Positions 6,662 to 15,990 of a stretch of DNA of 43,474 bases are shown piece by piece. The notes beneath the pieces were generated by a model that ran no database searches, had not been told where the DNA came from, and saw only the letters and a program-made list of their open reading frames with translations. The DNA is from M3007 sp964539805 (GTDB lineage Bacteria > Bacteroidota > Bacteroidia > Chitinophagales > Saprospiraceae), in NCBI GenBank assembly GCA_964539805.1, contig CAZIKN010000042.1:1-43474 (forward strand). The letters are read 5' to 3'. Position numbers and translations under genes: made by a program. Every line of letters begins with the position of its first letter. The stretch's first letter is position 1.

Positions 6662-9600
6662 ATGTCCTACACAAGCATTACACCCAGGAGCGCGATTATA
6701 CTAATTGCGCTCCTTTTTTGCACCTTAGGCACTTCTGCCAGTGCAGCTACAGCAGGTACCGCTCCGCCTTGTACCATCAACGGGCCTGGGGTCAGCTGCG
6801 TCAATCAGTTGGAATATTACTATGTCACTCCATCCGCTGGCTCCACATACAGTTGGTCATTAGCGTTGGGTGGATCCTTGGCCAATACATCAGGCGCTTC
6901 CACAATGGTCAACTGGACAAGCAATGGCAACTATCAACTATTTGTAACCGAAACCACAAGCGGAGGCGCTTCTTCTACCTGTGTTATCAATGTAAGTGTA
7001 TTTCCAAGACCTGCACCACGGATTTTCACTGATTTTCTTTCAGATTGTCAGGAGAAAGAAGAAAAAGAGGAGCCAGGTATCAAAGCCTTACGCCCCCCAG
7101 AATGTTGGTTAGTATGTGAAAACATGACCATAAACTATTCTACCACACCAGAGCCGGGTTATACTTACAACTGGACATTTGCAGGCGCAACGCCATCAAC
7201 GGTTGCAGGGACATCCGTGAGCACAACATGGGGTACACCGGGCCCGGGTACTATCATCCTTACTGCTACATCACCGGGAGGCTGCTCGGAATCCGTAACA
7301 CAATGTGTCACTGTCATTGCCTCTCCAAAAGCGGCATTTACATTCAACAACCAAGATGGCAACAACCCTCTCAAGATATGCAAAGGCGAAACCGTCTATT
7401 TTAATGACCAGTCTATTGGTGCTTCCCAATGGCTCTGGGATTTTGGCGACAATACCACTTCAACGGCCCAAAACCCGGTACATGATTATCCAGGGCCAGG
7501 TACTTACTTTGGAACCCTGACGGTAAAAAACAATTGTGGCTGTGAGGATGTCATGCAATTTGTTGTATATGTGGAGGATAGGGTAAGCCCCGAGATCGGT
7601 TGTATCTCCACTGTATGCTTAGGTGAATGTGCCTTTTATACCGTCACGAATATCAATAATTGCCCTGATGCAAAAATTTCCTGGACCATTTACGGCGGCC
7701 AAATCCTTGGAACACCTGTCAACGGCTCAGTTAATGTAGTTTGGAACAACAGTGATGGGTATTTAGGGCCTAATGGTTATGGGTTAATTTGTGCACGGGT
7801 AAGTAATTGTGAAGGCTTGTGCGAAAACGAGGTATGTGTCCGGGTACCCGTTATTCATCAGGTACAGATCATAGGCCCAACCGAGGTTTGTGCGGGAGAT
7901 CAAGTAAGCTACAGCATACCCAACCAACCAGGGGTTAACGAAAGTGGGGGCATACCCAATGGCGTCAATTTCCAATGGGTCGTCAATGGCGGACAAATCC
8001 TGTCCTTGCCTCCATATTCCAACACTATTGTAGTACAATGGTTTGGCCCCGGTACCGTATCCATAAACGGTTATGAAAATACTACCACCGATTTTGGCTG
8101 TGAGGTTTCTGTAGATCCCCTGCAAGTGGCCGTAAAACTCCCATTTTCGCTGTCGCCTTCTGCATCAAAAGCTTGCGTTGGGGAGGTTAAGACTATAATT
8201 GCTAATGGTACAGGATCATTTGCATGGACGGTTGTCAGCCCGAGCGGTACCGCCAGTCCTGTTACGAGTGGCCCAAGTTTTAATGTCTCCCTCACCCAAG
8301 CTGGCACCTATATCATATATGCTCAGTCAACTTCTAATGCATACTGCCCCATTAAGCCAAGTGCTATCATCATGGTAAGCCCTTCACCAGCAGCACCCAA
8401 TGGCAGTATTTTGGGACAAACAGCGGTGTGTGCCAACACCCCGTACACCTATTCGATTGCAACACCCCCGCCACCGGGACATATATATGTTTGGTCAGCA
8501 ACCAACGGTACAGTGTTCGGGGGTGGTGGGCAAACTGTGAGTGCGCAATGGAGCGGCACTTCGCCCATGACATTAAGTGTTCGTGTCAGGAATAATTTGG
8601 AACCATTTTGTGAATCCGCCCCTCTGAACTTGCCTATTTCTCTGTACACAGCGCCTTCCAATTTTATCAATGGGCCCAATACAAGCTGCATCAATCAGAT
8701 CGAATCCTACAATGCATCCGGTCTTAGCAATTTCACTAACCTTCAGTGGTCCATAGAGCCTGAAAGTGCAGGAAGCGTGGTGACCGGCCAAGGTAGCACA
8801 AATATTACCGTTCAAATTAACAGCAATGCGCCCGCCTCAGCCCAAATTGTGGCCACAGCAACCGTATGCGGCACGCCCGTCATCAGCAGCAAGACCATAT
8901 CTATCAACCCAATACCCAATTTTACCATAAATGCACCCAGTTCAGTGTGTGGTAATAGTCCGGTAACCTTATCTGTTTCGCCCAACATAGGCATAGCATC
9001 CTATTTGTGGACATTTGGCGATGGCAGCAGCTCCAATAGTGCAACACCTGTGCATACTTGGAATACCCCGGGCACTTATCCCGTAACAGTGCAAATGACT
9101 TTGAACATTTGTGGAAATCCAACTGTAACAAGCACCCAAAACATTCAAATCAATACCTACCCAATTGCAAATGTCACGGCTTCAAATGGTTACATACTTT
9201 GCCCCTCAATAGGTATTTTTTCAACAGATTTGACGGCTTCTTCTCAAATCATCAGCAATTATACCTGGTCAGTACCCGGAGCAAATGGGCCAGTGTTAAC
9301 GGTAAGCAGCCCGGGCACCTATACCGTAACAGCTACCGACCCTAATTCAGGCTGTACGAGCAGCATATCAACAGTAATTACTGATTGTGCGCCCAATCCT
9401 TGTTTAAGCAATATGGACCCTTGGCAGTACTGGGCGCTTGAAGATTGTGACACCTACACGTTTGTACCCTTCCCATCCGTAGCCGATTTTCTGTACTGGG
9501 ATTTTGGTGATGGCTCGATCAGTACAAACCCGGGCACTGTTTCGCATACTTTCCCACATGCTGGCTACTATCCGGTAATCTTATATTCATACGATCCTAT

Positions 9601-12600
9601 CCAACAATGCACTTTGTCCTATGGGTTGATGATGCTTGTAAAGTTTAAGGGCAAGATTAAGGCTAATTTCAACTGCTCCTCAGGCTCAATGGTCACCACC
9701 CTGACCGACCTGTCAGAATATTTACTCCCCAATTTTCCTCCCTCTTCTAAAACATGGTTTGACGGCTCCGTTGCCATTGGGTCAGGTGATGTGTTGAGTA
9801 CGGTGCTTACGCCTGGTTTACACAATATCTTTATCCAAGTGAATATTGGCGGCATGATTTGTAACAGTCAGCCACAAGTCATCAATGTACCAGGTATGCC
9901 GCAGGCTTTATTTTTATCATTTGCGCCTGATTGTCAAGGCAATGCGATTCAGTTTACCAATTCCTCCGGTGGAATTGGACTAACCCAATTTACTTGGAAT
10001 TTTGGGGATGGCGCGGCTTCCAACCTCCAAAATCCAAGCCGTTCCTATGCGTCGCCAGGTATTTATACCGTGATGCTTACGGTTGCCAATGACTGGGGCT
10101 GCTCCTCCTCAACGAGTGAGGCTATTCAGGTATTAAGCCGTGGCAGTGCGCCTACCTTAAGTCTGACACCTCTTCCACCTGTTTGCGAGGGAAACAGTAT
10201 AACAATTACTGCCAACAGCGCCTTGCCCTTGCCAATGAGCTATACGTGGTTCAACGCGGCTACACCATCAGTAAATTTACAAGGACCATCATCCAACCCG
10301 ATTTATACAGCCTCAGGCAATGGTTTGTACGGCGTACGGGTCAGAGATGGCAACAATTGCTTTTACAATGTACTTGCCCCGCAGCCTGTAAGCATTACAC
10401 CGCCGCCTTATGTGAACATAAGTGGCAATACAGATGCCTGTGTAGGTGGCTCCTTTGTGTTATCTGCTAATATTGGTGCGGAATACACGTATCAATGGTT
10501 TGTAACCCTACCGGGCGGCGGCGGATATAACCAGTCTGGCCCCAACATTACAGTACTTGCAAATATCCCGGGTCAATATCTGGTATCAGTTAGCATTACA
10601 CACATTGCTTCCGGATGTTCCAATTCAGGCACTACTTCACTTACGGCACATCCTGGTATTACGAACCTTTCCATAAGCAAGAGCGGTGATTGTGTACCTG
10701 TTGTGCTGACAGCCAATGGCACAGGCATAGTAGCCTATAATTGGAGTGAAGGCACACAAACACAACAAATGTTGGCCACCACAGAAGGGCAATATGCTGT
10801 AATTGTGAGCAATCAATGGGGCTGTACGGCAAAAGCTGAAAGTTCTGTGGGCGGCCCTCCAGATATGAGCAATGTCATGACCGGTTGTTATGAACTATGT
10901 GATGGAGCCATTTGGCAGGCGCCATTGTGCAATGGTTGTACTTACCAATGGGAACTTAACGGAGTAGCTATCCCTGGCGCTACTGATCCCACCTTTAAGA
11001 TAGGTGAATCCGGAGTTTACACCGTTGTGGTTACCAGCCCAGAGGGTTGTAGCAACGAAAGCGGGCCAATTGATATAAGTGTTGTCACCGATGGAGCCTG
11101 CAAATCATGTAAAATTGAAATTGGAAAGGTAAAATTGGTGTGCAGAGGATATGATGCGCAAACTGGCCAGGTTCGCTATGATTTTTGGATGGATGTTTTC
11201 AATTATGGTGGAGCGCTGTATGGCACCACATTGCAAACCAACCTTGGCAATATCTTTGTAAATTATCCACCCGATGGCTTTGTTCCTGGTGGCGGCGCCG
11301 TCACACAAATGACAGGGTATATACTTTGGAATGGCCAACTTGATAACGGATGTATTGATTTGCTGGGCTACCTGACCAAAGATTGTGCTGAACCAAGCCC
11401 ATGTACCGCACAATGGTGCGGCGAATTGCCACAATGCTGCAAAGGAGAGTGCAATCTTGAAGTTTCGAGGGTAAAAGCCGTTTGTCTGCTGAATGGGATT
11501 TATCAAGTGAGCGGAACGCTAAGCAACTTCGGGTGCGATGTCTTTGATCTTTATGTGGAGACAGCTGTGGGCAATTTTCCCTTATCTCCTTCTACTTTAT
11601 TGTCCGGTGACTCCCATGTTTATTCAGCTGTGGTCAACCTGAACCCAGGCACTTATAACTTCCGTGTTTGTGGGTTTAATGCGCAGAGAGAAAAGTGCTG
11701 CGTGGAATCCAGCATAAGGGTACCGCGCTGTGATCGAGATCCGATTTGTGAACTGGGGGTAAAAACAGTGTATTTCACTTGTGTTGGCAACACCCCGGAA
11801 AGCTACCCAATATACAATTTCCAGTTTTCTGTCTCAGGTGTTCCCTTGGGATATAACCCAATATTGGTATCCAACCAGTTGGGATATATATCCACTCAAA
11901 CCACTTTGTGCGCTGGAGGCAACTGCACCATTTCGGGAACCTATGTTGATTTTCCAGAAAGCGCTGATCTGTGTTTCAGGGTAATAGCGCAGAGCCCTGA
12001 ACCTGAACCTCAGTACTGCCTTGGTATCGTTTGTCTGGAACGTCCACGATGTCTTCACAAGGGAGATATCGGTTTGAGAAATAGTGGTCAAAATACATTG
12101 GTCCATGATTTCAGTTTAGTTCCAAATCCTGCAAAGGATGCCGTTCAAGTTTGGTTATCAGGACAAGCTGTTCGCGAAATTATACTGACTGATATGATGG
12201 GCAAGCGTTTGAATTCAAAGCAGTTTGTAACAGACAATAATACAGAATTGAACATTGCTAATCTGCCATCTGGCATGTACTTGGTGACTGTAAGGTATTC
12301 AGATGGTAGCAAAGGCTGTAAAAAATTGATAAAAGTAGGTGAATCCGGAGTTTACACCGTTGTGGTTACCAGCCCAGAGGGTTGTAGCAACGAAAGCGGG
12401 CCAATTGATATAAGTGTTGTCACCGATGGAGCCTGCAAATCATGTAAAATTGAAATTGGAAAGGTAAAATTGGTGTGCAGAGGATATGATGCGCAAACTG
12501 GCCAGGTTCGCTATGATTTTTGGATGGATGTTTTCAATTATGGTGGAGCGCTGTATGGCACCACATTGCAAACCAACCTTGGCAATATCTTTGTAAATTA

Positions 12601-13675
12601 TCCACCCGATGGCTTTGTTCCTGGTGGCGGCGCCGTCACACAAATGACAGGGTATATACTTTGGAATGGCCAACTTGATAACGGATGTATTGATTTGCTG
12701 GGCTACCTGACCAAAGATTGTGCTGAACCAAGCCCATGTACCGCACAATGGTGCGGCGAATTGCCACAATGCTGCAAAGGAGAGTGCAATCTTGAAGTTT
12801 CGAGGGTAAAAGCCGTTTGTCTGCTGAATGGGATTTATCAAGTGAGCGGAACGCTAAGCAACTTCGGGTGCGATGTCTTTGATCTTTATGTGGAGACAGC
12901 TGTGGGCAATTTTCCCTTATCTCCTTCTACTTTATTGTCCGGTGACTCCCATGTTTATTCAGCTGTGGTCAACCTGAACCCAGGCACTTATAACTTCCGT
13001 GTTTGTGGGTTTAATGCGCAGAGAGAAAAGTGCTGCGTGGAATCCAGCATAAGGGTACCGCGCTGTGATCGAGATCCGATTTGTGAACTGGGGGTAAAAA
13101 CAGTGTATTTCACTTGTGTTGGCAACACCCCGGAAAGCTACCCAATATACAATTTCCAGTTTTCTGTCTCAGGTGTTCCCTTGGGATATAACCCAATATT
13201 GGTATCCAACCAGTTGGGATATATATCCACTCAAACCACTTTGTGCGCTGGAGGCAACTGCACCATTTCGGGAACCTATGTTGATTTTCCAGAAAGCGCT
13301 GATCTGTGTTTCAGGGTAATAGCGCAGAGCCCTGAACCTGAACCTCAGTACTGCCTTGGTATCGTTTGTCTGGAACGTCCACGATGTCTTCACAAGGGAG
13401 ATATCGGTTTGAGAAATAGTGGTCAAAATACATTGGTCCATGATTTCAGTTTAGTTCCAAATCCTGCAAAGGATGCCGTTCAAGTTTGGTTATCAGGACA
13501 AGCTGTTCGCGAAATTATACTGACTGATATGATGGGCAAGCGTTTGAATTCAAAGCAGTTTGTAACAGACAATAATACAGAATTGAACATTGCTAATCTG
13601 CCATCTGGCATGTACTTGGTGACTGTAAGGTATTCAGATGGTAGCAAAGGCTGTAAAAAATTGATAAAAGAATGA
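6662..13675 (+). CDS. Giant PKD-repeat T9SS type A surface protein, 2337 aa, with internal tandem duplication
   Basis: ATG 6662 opens a signal peptide (ending TSASAA); a TTG 39 bases upstream is less likely. The body is a string of Ig/PKD-like beta domains. Clear PKD units carry the W-x-F-G-D-G core near residues 223-295 (WDFGDN), 748-817, 933-980 and 1079-1147. A Cys-rich region follows (CKSCKIEIGKVKLVC...). The C-terminus is a T9SS type A sorting domain (FSLVPNPAKDAVQVW...). Residues about 1447-1891 and 1892-2336 are identical copies of one 445-residue block that includes this sorting domain, so a complete sorting signal is also buried internally. Without the duplication the protein would have about 1892 residues. 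It is probably a cell-surface or secreted adhesin. Confidence 0.85.
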   Translation: MSYTSITPRSAIILIALLFCTLGTSASAATAGTAPPCTINGPGVSCVNQLEYYYVTPSAGSTYSWSLALGGSLANTSGASTMVNWTSNGNYQLFVTETTSGGASSTCVINVSVFPRPAPRIFTDFLSDCQEKEEKEEPGIKALRPPECWLVCENMTINYSTTPEPGYTYNWTFAGATPSTVAGTSVSTTWGTPGPGTIILTATSPGGCSESVTQCVTVIASPKAAFTFNNQDGNNPLKICKGETVYFNDQSIGASQWLWDFGDNTTSTAQNPVHDYPGPGTYFGTLTVKNNCGCEDVMQFVVYVEDRVSPEIGCISTVCLGECAFYTVTNINNCPDAKISWTIYGGQILGTPVNGSVNVVWNNSDGYLGPNGYGLICARVSNCEGLCENEVCVRVPVIHQVQIIGPTEVCAGDQVSYSIPNQPGVNESGGIPNGVNFQWVVNGGQILSLPPYSNTIVVQWFGPGTVSINGYENTTTDFGCEVSVDPLQVAVKLPFSLSPSASKACVGEVKTIIANGTGSFAWTVVSPSGTASPVTSGPSFNVSLTQAGTYIIYAQSTSNAYCPIKPSAIIMVSPSPAAPNGSILGQTAVCANTPYTYSIATPPPPGHIYVWSATNGTVFGGGGQTVSAQWSGTSPMTLSVRVRNNLEPFCESAPLNLPISLYTAPSNFINGPNTSCINQIESYNASGLSNFTNLQWSIEPESAGSVVTGQGSTNITVQINSNAPASAQIVATATVCGTPVISSKTISINPIPNFTINAPSSVCGNSPVTLSVSPNIGIASYLWTFGDGSSSNSATPVHTWNTPGTYPVTVQMTLNICGNPTVTSTQNIQINTYPIANVTASNGYILCPSIGIFSTDLTASSQIISNYTWSVPGANGPVLTVSSPGTYTVTATDPNSGCTSSISTVITDCAPNPCLSNMDPWQYWALEDCDTYTFVPFPSVADFLYWDFGDGSISTNPGTVSHTFPHAGYYPVILYSYDPIQQCTLSYGLMMLVKFKGKIKANFNCSSGSMVTTLTDLSEYLLPNFPPSSKTWFDGSVAIGSGDVLSTVLTPGLHNIFIQVNIGGMICNSQPQVINVPGMPQALFLSFAPDCQGNAIQFTNSSGGIGLTQFTWNFGDGAASNLQNPSRSYASPGIYTVMLTVANDWGCSSSTSEAIQVLSRGSAPTLSLTPLPPVCEGNSITITANSALPLPMSYTWFNAATPSVNLQGPSSNPIYTASGNGLYGVRVRDGNNCFYNVLAPQPVSITPPPYVNISGNTDACVGGSFVLSANIGAEYTYQWFVTLPGGGGYNQSGPNITVLANIPGQYLVSVSITHIASGCSNSGTTSLTAHPGITNLSISKSGDCVPVVLTANGTGIVAYNWSEGTQTQQMLATTEGQYAVIVSNQWGCTAKAESSVGGPPDMSNVMTGCYELCDGAIWQAPLCNGCTYQWELNGVAIPGATDPTFKIGESGVYTVVVTSPEGCSNESGPIDISVVTDGACKSCKIEIGKVKLVCRGYDAQTGQVRYDFWMDVFNYGGALYGTTLQTNLGNIFVNYPPDGFVPGGGAVTQMTGYILWNGQLDNGCIDLLGYLTKDCAEPSPCTAQWCGELPQCCKGECNLEVSRVKAVCLLNGIYQVSGTLSNFGCDVFDLYVETAVGNFPLSPSTLLSGDSHVYSAVVNLNPGTYNFRVCGFNAQREKCCVESSIRVPRCDRDPICELGVKTVYFTCVGNTPESYPIYNFQFSVSGVPLGYNPILVSNQLGYISTQTTLCAGGNCTISGTYVDFPESADLCFRVIAQSPEPEPQYCLGIVCLERPRCLHKGDIGLRNSGQNTLVHDFSLVPNPAKDAVQVWLSGQAVREIILTDMMGKRLNSKQFVTDNNTELNIANLPSGMYLVTVRYSDGSKGCKKLIKVGESGVYTVVVTSPEGCSNESGPIDISVVTDGACKSCKIEIGKVKLVCRGYDAQTGQVRYDFWMDVFNYGGALYGTTLQTNLGNIFVNYPPDGFVPGGGAVTQMTGYILWNGQLDNGCIDLLGYLTKDCAEPSPCTAQWCGELPQCCKGECNLEVSRVKAVCLLNGIYQVSGTLSNFGCDVFDLYVETAVGNFPLSPSTLLSGDSHVYSAVVNLNPGTYNFRVCGFNAQREKCCVESSIRVPRCDRDPICELGVKTVYFTCVGNTPESYPIYNFQFSVSGVPLGYNPILVSNQLGYISTQTTLCAGGNCTISGTYVDFPESADLCFRVIAQSPEPEPQYCLGIVCLERPRCLHKGDIGLRNSGQNTLVHDFSLVPNPAKDAVQVWLSGQAVREIILTDMMGKRLNSKQFVTDNNTELNIANLPSGMYLVTVRYSDGSKGCKKLIKE
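11001..13670 (+). repeat. Perfect direct tandem duplication, 2 x 1335 bp
   Basis: Copy 1 is 11001-12335 and copy 2 is 12336-13670. They abut directly and I found no difference between them on reading the sequence and the translation. The unit is 445 codons and keeps the frame. It covers the last Ig-like domain, the Cys-rich region and the T9SS sorting domain. The base before each copy differs (A at 11000, G at 12335) and so does the base after each (T at 12336, A at 13671), so the unit has no extra shared junction bases. Confidence 0.95.
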
Positions 13676-13703
13676 TAGTGGAAATTTGATCTATGTAAAC
13701 AAA

Positions 13704-13732
13704 GCCGCTCCGGGAGTTCATCTCGGAGCGGC
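13704..13732 (+). terminator. Hairpin terminator after the PKD gene
   Basis: The arms GCCGCTCCG (13704-13712) and CGGAGCGGC (13724-13732) pair perfectly, with up to three further inner pairs and a small loop. It lies 29 bp past the stop at 13675, between convergent genes. The following T content (ATTTACTT) is weak, so termination efficiency is uncertain. Confidence 0.7.
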
Positions 13733-13802
13733 ATTTACTTGTTGATCTAAAACAGGGTACAAACAGTGGACAAACCCAAAGCGGGGCTTATTCACATGTT
13801 TT

Positions 13803-14324
13803 TTAGTTTTTTCCGTTTTTCTCCGCTTCCTTGCTATTATGGCTATCCGAATTGGAGCCTGGCAAAGGTTTGGCGCTACCGGGTTTGGGCGGAATGGCCT
13901 GTTGCGTTGAGTTTACGGGATCAGAAGCGGTATTTTGGGGTTTATCCGCTTTGGGCTTGCTGGTTTTGGGGGATTCTGATTTCGTGGAAGGCTGAATATC
14001 TGGCTGTGCCACAGTGGCCGGCTCGGGATCAACAGTCGGAGGCACAACTGTTGGAGTGGGCTGTGGTACTTGAGCAGGTGTTGCAGGTTTGGGCTGAGAT
14101 AGCATATAGAGTCCAACAGCCAAAACCACAGCGAATGCGGAAAGAAGGCCAATGGATTTGACGGTCCAACGTGAAGCTGAACGCGGTATATTTTGTTGAA
14201 CATGTTGCCAAACCTTACCTGAAGGCGTATCCCAGCCATTGGGGTCGGGTGATTCAGGCAGGTTTTGAAACGTTTTGCGGAACAGTTCGTCCAGCGAGTT
14301 AAAATCGTGCTGTGGCTCGGTCAT
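13803..14324 (-). CDS. Putative anti-sigma factor, single-pass membrane protein, 173 aa
   Basis: A charged cytoplasmic N-terminus of about 55 residues (MTEPQHDFNSLDELFRKTFQ) is followed by one membrane helix (about residues 57-75, SIGLLSAFAVVLAVGLYML). The periplasmic tail is Pro/Thr/Ser/Lys-rich and of low complexity. It lies 93 bp downstream of an ECF sigma-factor gene on the same strand. Such pairing with a one-helix membrane protein is the usual arrangement of sigma and anti-sigma. No zinc-binding anti-sigma motif is visible, so the role is inferred from context and topology. Confidence 0.6.
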   Translation of the reverse strand: MTEPQHDFNSLDELFRKTFQNLPESPDPNGWDTPSGKVWQHVQQNIPRSASRWTVKSIGLLSAFAVVLAVGLYMLSQPKPATPAQVPQPTPTVVPPTVDPEPATVAQPDIQPSTKSESPKTSKPKADKPQNTASDPVNSTQQAIPPKPGSAKPLPGSNSDSHNSKEAEKNGKN

Positions 14325-14417
14325 AATTGAGAATGTGGTGGTGCAATATTCTTGACAAGGGTCTGGTTATCAATACAATGCACTCATATATTAAAAAAGT
14401 AAATTTATTCAAAAACC

Positions 14418-14966
14418 TCAAACGGTAAAAGATTTGTCCAAAATCTTCTTCAAAAACTCGCGCGCCTTGAACAACTGACTTTTACTGGTGCCAATGGATA
14501 TGCCCAACTGTTCTGCTATTTCCTCATGGCTATACCCATCAATGGCATACAAATTAAAAACCGCCCGATAGCCTGGAGGCAACTTTTGGAGGTATTTCAT
14601 CAACGTTTCTGCATCCATATTGGAGGCAAAATCTTCATCCGTACGCAAGCGGTTTTCAAAAGGGCTAAAATCCGGTATATCCCGGATAAAATCACGTTGC
14701 TTGCGCAGGTGACTAAGCGCTGTGTTCACCATAATACGCCTGATCCAGCCTCCCAACGCACCTTCGCCCCGAAACTGCGTCATATCGCGAAAGACACGAA
14801 TAAAACCATCCTGCAACATATCTTCTGCTTCGGCACGGTCGCGCGAAAACCTTAGGAGCACCCTGAACATCGGTACGCTATACTGTTGGTATAACGCCGA
14901 TTGATGTGCGGGATTCCCTTGTAGCACGCCTCGCACCAATTCCTGATCACTGTACGGTTGTTGCAT
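14418..14966 (-). CDS. ECF-type RNA polymerase sigma-70 factor, 182 aa
   Basis: Sigma region 2 spans about residues 22-92, with the RAEAEDMLQDGFIRVFR helix and a W-I-R-R-I-M-V-N-T-A segment. Region 4 spans about 125-175, with LPPGYRAVFNLYAIDGYSHEEIA followed by the helix-turn-helix LGISIGTSKSQLFKAR. There is no region 1 or 3, as expected for the ECF group. ATG 14966 gives the usual length. It would direct polymerase to a small regulon in response to an envelope or stress signal, probably held in check by the membrane protein encoded next. rsmI lies 35 bp upstream on the same strand. Confidence 0.93.
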   Translation of the reverse strand: MQQPYSDQELVRGVLQGNPAHQSALYQQYSVPMFRVLLRFSRDRAEAEDMLQDGFIRVFRDMTQFRGEGALGGWIRRIMVNTALSHLRKQRDFIRDIPDFSPFENRLRTDEDFASNMDAETLMKYLQKLPPGYRAVFNLYAIDGYSHEEIAEQLGISIGTSKSQLFKAREFLKKILDKSFTV

Positions 14967-15001
14967 GAAGACTTTGAATACTTTGATGTTGGGTTGTTAA
15001 A

Positions 15002-15691
15002 TTAGGTTGCCTGCGTTTCACTTTTTTTATCAAGACCTGCTACAATCACTACGATTTCACCTTTTACTTCTTTTTGGGAAAAATGCGTTTTGAGCTCGCT
15101 CAAGGAGGCGGTTTTGATTTCTTCGTGCAATTTACTGATTTCCCGGGCAACACATGCCATGCGTTCAGTACCACAAAAAGTGATCAATTCCTCCAAACAT
15201 TTTAATAACCTGAAGGGTGATTCATACAATATAAAGGTATGAGGCAGAGCAGAGAGGTATTTGAGGCGGGTTTGCCGGCCTTTTTTGTGCGGTAAAAACC
15301 CTTCAAAATGAAAAGTATCGGATGGCAGCCCGCTGGCGACCAAAGCTGGCACAAAAGCGGTAGCGCCCGGCAGGCACTCTACCCTTATGCCCCGTTGTTG
15401 GCAGGCTCTTGCCAACAGAAAGCCTGGATCACTTATCCCTGGTGTACCAGCATCCGAGATCAGGGCTATGTTATTTCCTGCCGCCATTTCTTCCACAAAT
15501 CGCTCTACCACCGCATGTTCATTGTGTGCATGAAAAGCCCTCAGGGGGGTCTGAATACCGTAATGATCCATCAAGCGCCGGCTTGTACGTGTATCCTCAG
15601 CCAACACCACGGATACTTCCTTTAGCACGCGGATGGCGCGGAGCGTGATATCTTCCAAGTTGCCGATGGGTGTGGGTACGAGATAGAGCAT
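15002..15691 (-). CDS. rsmI: 16S rRNA (cytidine(1402)-2'-O)-methyltransferase
   Basis: RsmI uses S-adenosylmethionine to methylate the ribose of C1402 in the decoding centre of 16S rRNA. This tetrapyrrole-methylase-fold protein shows the family's N-terminal LVPTPIGNLEDITLRA motif, LAEDTRTSRRL, the SAM-site motif SDAGTPGISDPG, GATAFVPALVASGLP, and FILYESPFRL. The 229 residues match the short RsmI form without an extended C-terminal domain. ATG 15691 begins directly with the family motif (MLYLVPTPIG). It sits 47 bp downstream of purS on the same strand. Confidence 0.95.
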   Translation of the reverse strand: MLYLVPTPIGNLEDITLRAIRVLKEVSVVLAEDTRTSRRLMDHYGIQTPLRAFHAHNEHAVVERFVEEMAAGNNIALISDAGTPGISDPGFLLARACQQRGIRVECLPGATAFVPALVASGLPSDTFHFEGFLPHKKGRQTRLKYLSALPHTFILYESPFRLLKCLEELITFCGTERMACVAREISKLHEEIKTASLSELKTHFSQKEVKGEIVVIVAGLDKKSETQAT

Positions 15692-15738
15692 GTGTTCGGA
15701 TCTGTGATGCCTTGTGCTAACGCACTGCTATTCAGCAG

Positions 15739-15990
15739 CTATGCTTTTTGAAGGTCAAATGAATAGGTTTCCATAATCATGTTGGCCAGCAATTTCTGGC
15801 AGGCAGTATCCACTTTTTGGCGGGCTTCAGCCTCGGAGGAGGCATTAAGTTGCATGCGCACATGGCGACCTATACGAACATCTTCAAGCCCCTCAAGATC
15901 AAGGTGTTTTGCATTGTTTACCACCGCTTTGCCTTGAGGATCAAGGAGTTCTTTGTGCGGCATAATGTCAATTTCAGCGACAAACTTCAT
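15739..15990 (-). CDS. purS: Phosphoribosylformylglycinamidine synthase subunit PurS
   Basis: PurS is the small subunit that bridges PurQ and PurL in step four of purine synthesis. The 83-residue product shows the family pattern: an initial beta strand (FVAEIDIMPHKELLDPQGKAV), then the GLEDVRIGRHVRMQL segment, a helix with EARQKVDTACQKLLANMIMETY and a short C-terminus. ATG 15990 lies within the 3' end of pssA (17-bp overlap), which suggests translational coupling. purQ and purL are not in the window, so the complex would have to be completed from elsewhere. Confidence 0.9.
   Translation of the reverse strand: MKFVAEIDIMPHKELLDPQGKAVVNNAKHLDLEGLEDVRIGRHVRMQLNASSEAEARQKVDTACQKLLANMIMETYSFDLQKA

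Noticed and set aside
12112..12335. A separate gene end at the internal T9SS domain
   Set aside because: The frame continues without a stop into the second copy, and the first copy is identical to the terminal one, so this is a duplication and not two adjacent genes.
6662..13675. CRISPR or short-repeat array in the repetitive PKD region
   Set aside because: The repetition is at protein-domain level with diverged DNA, apart from the single 1335-bp duplication; there are no regularly spaced identical short repeats.
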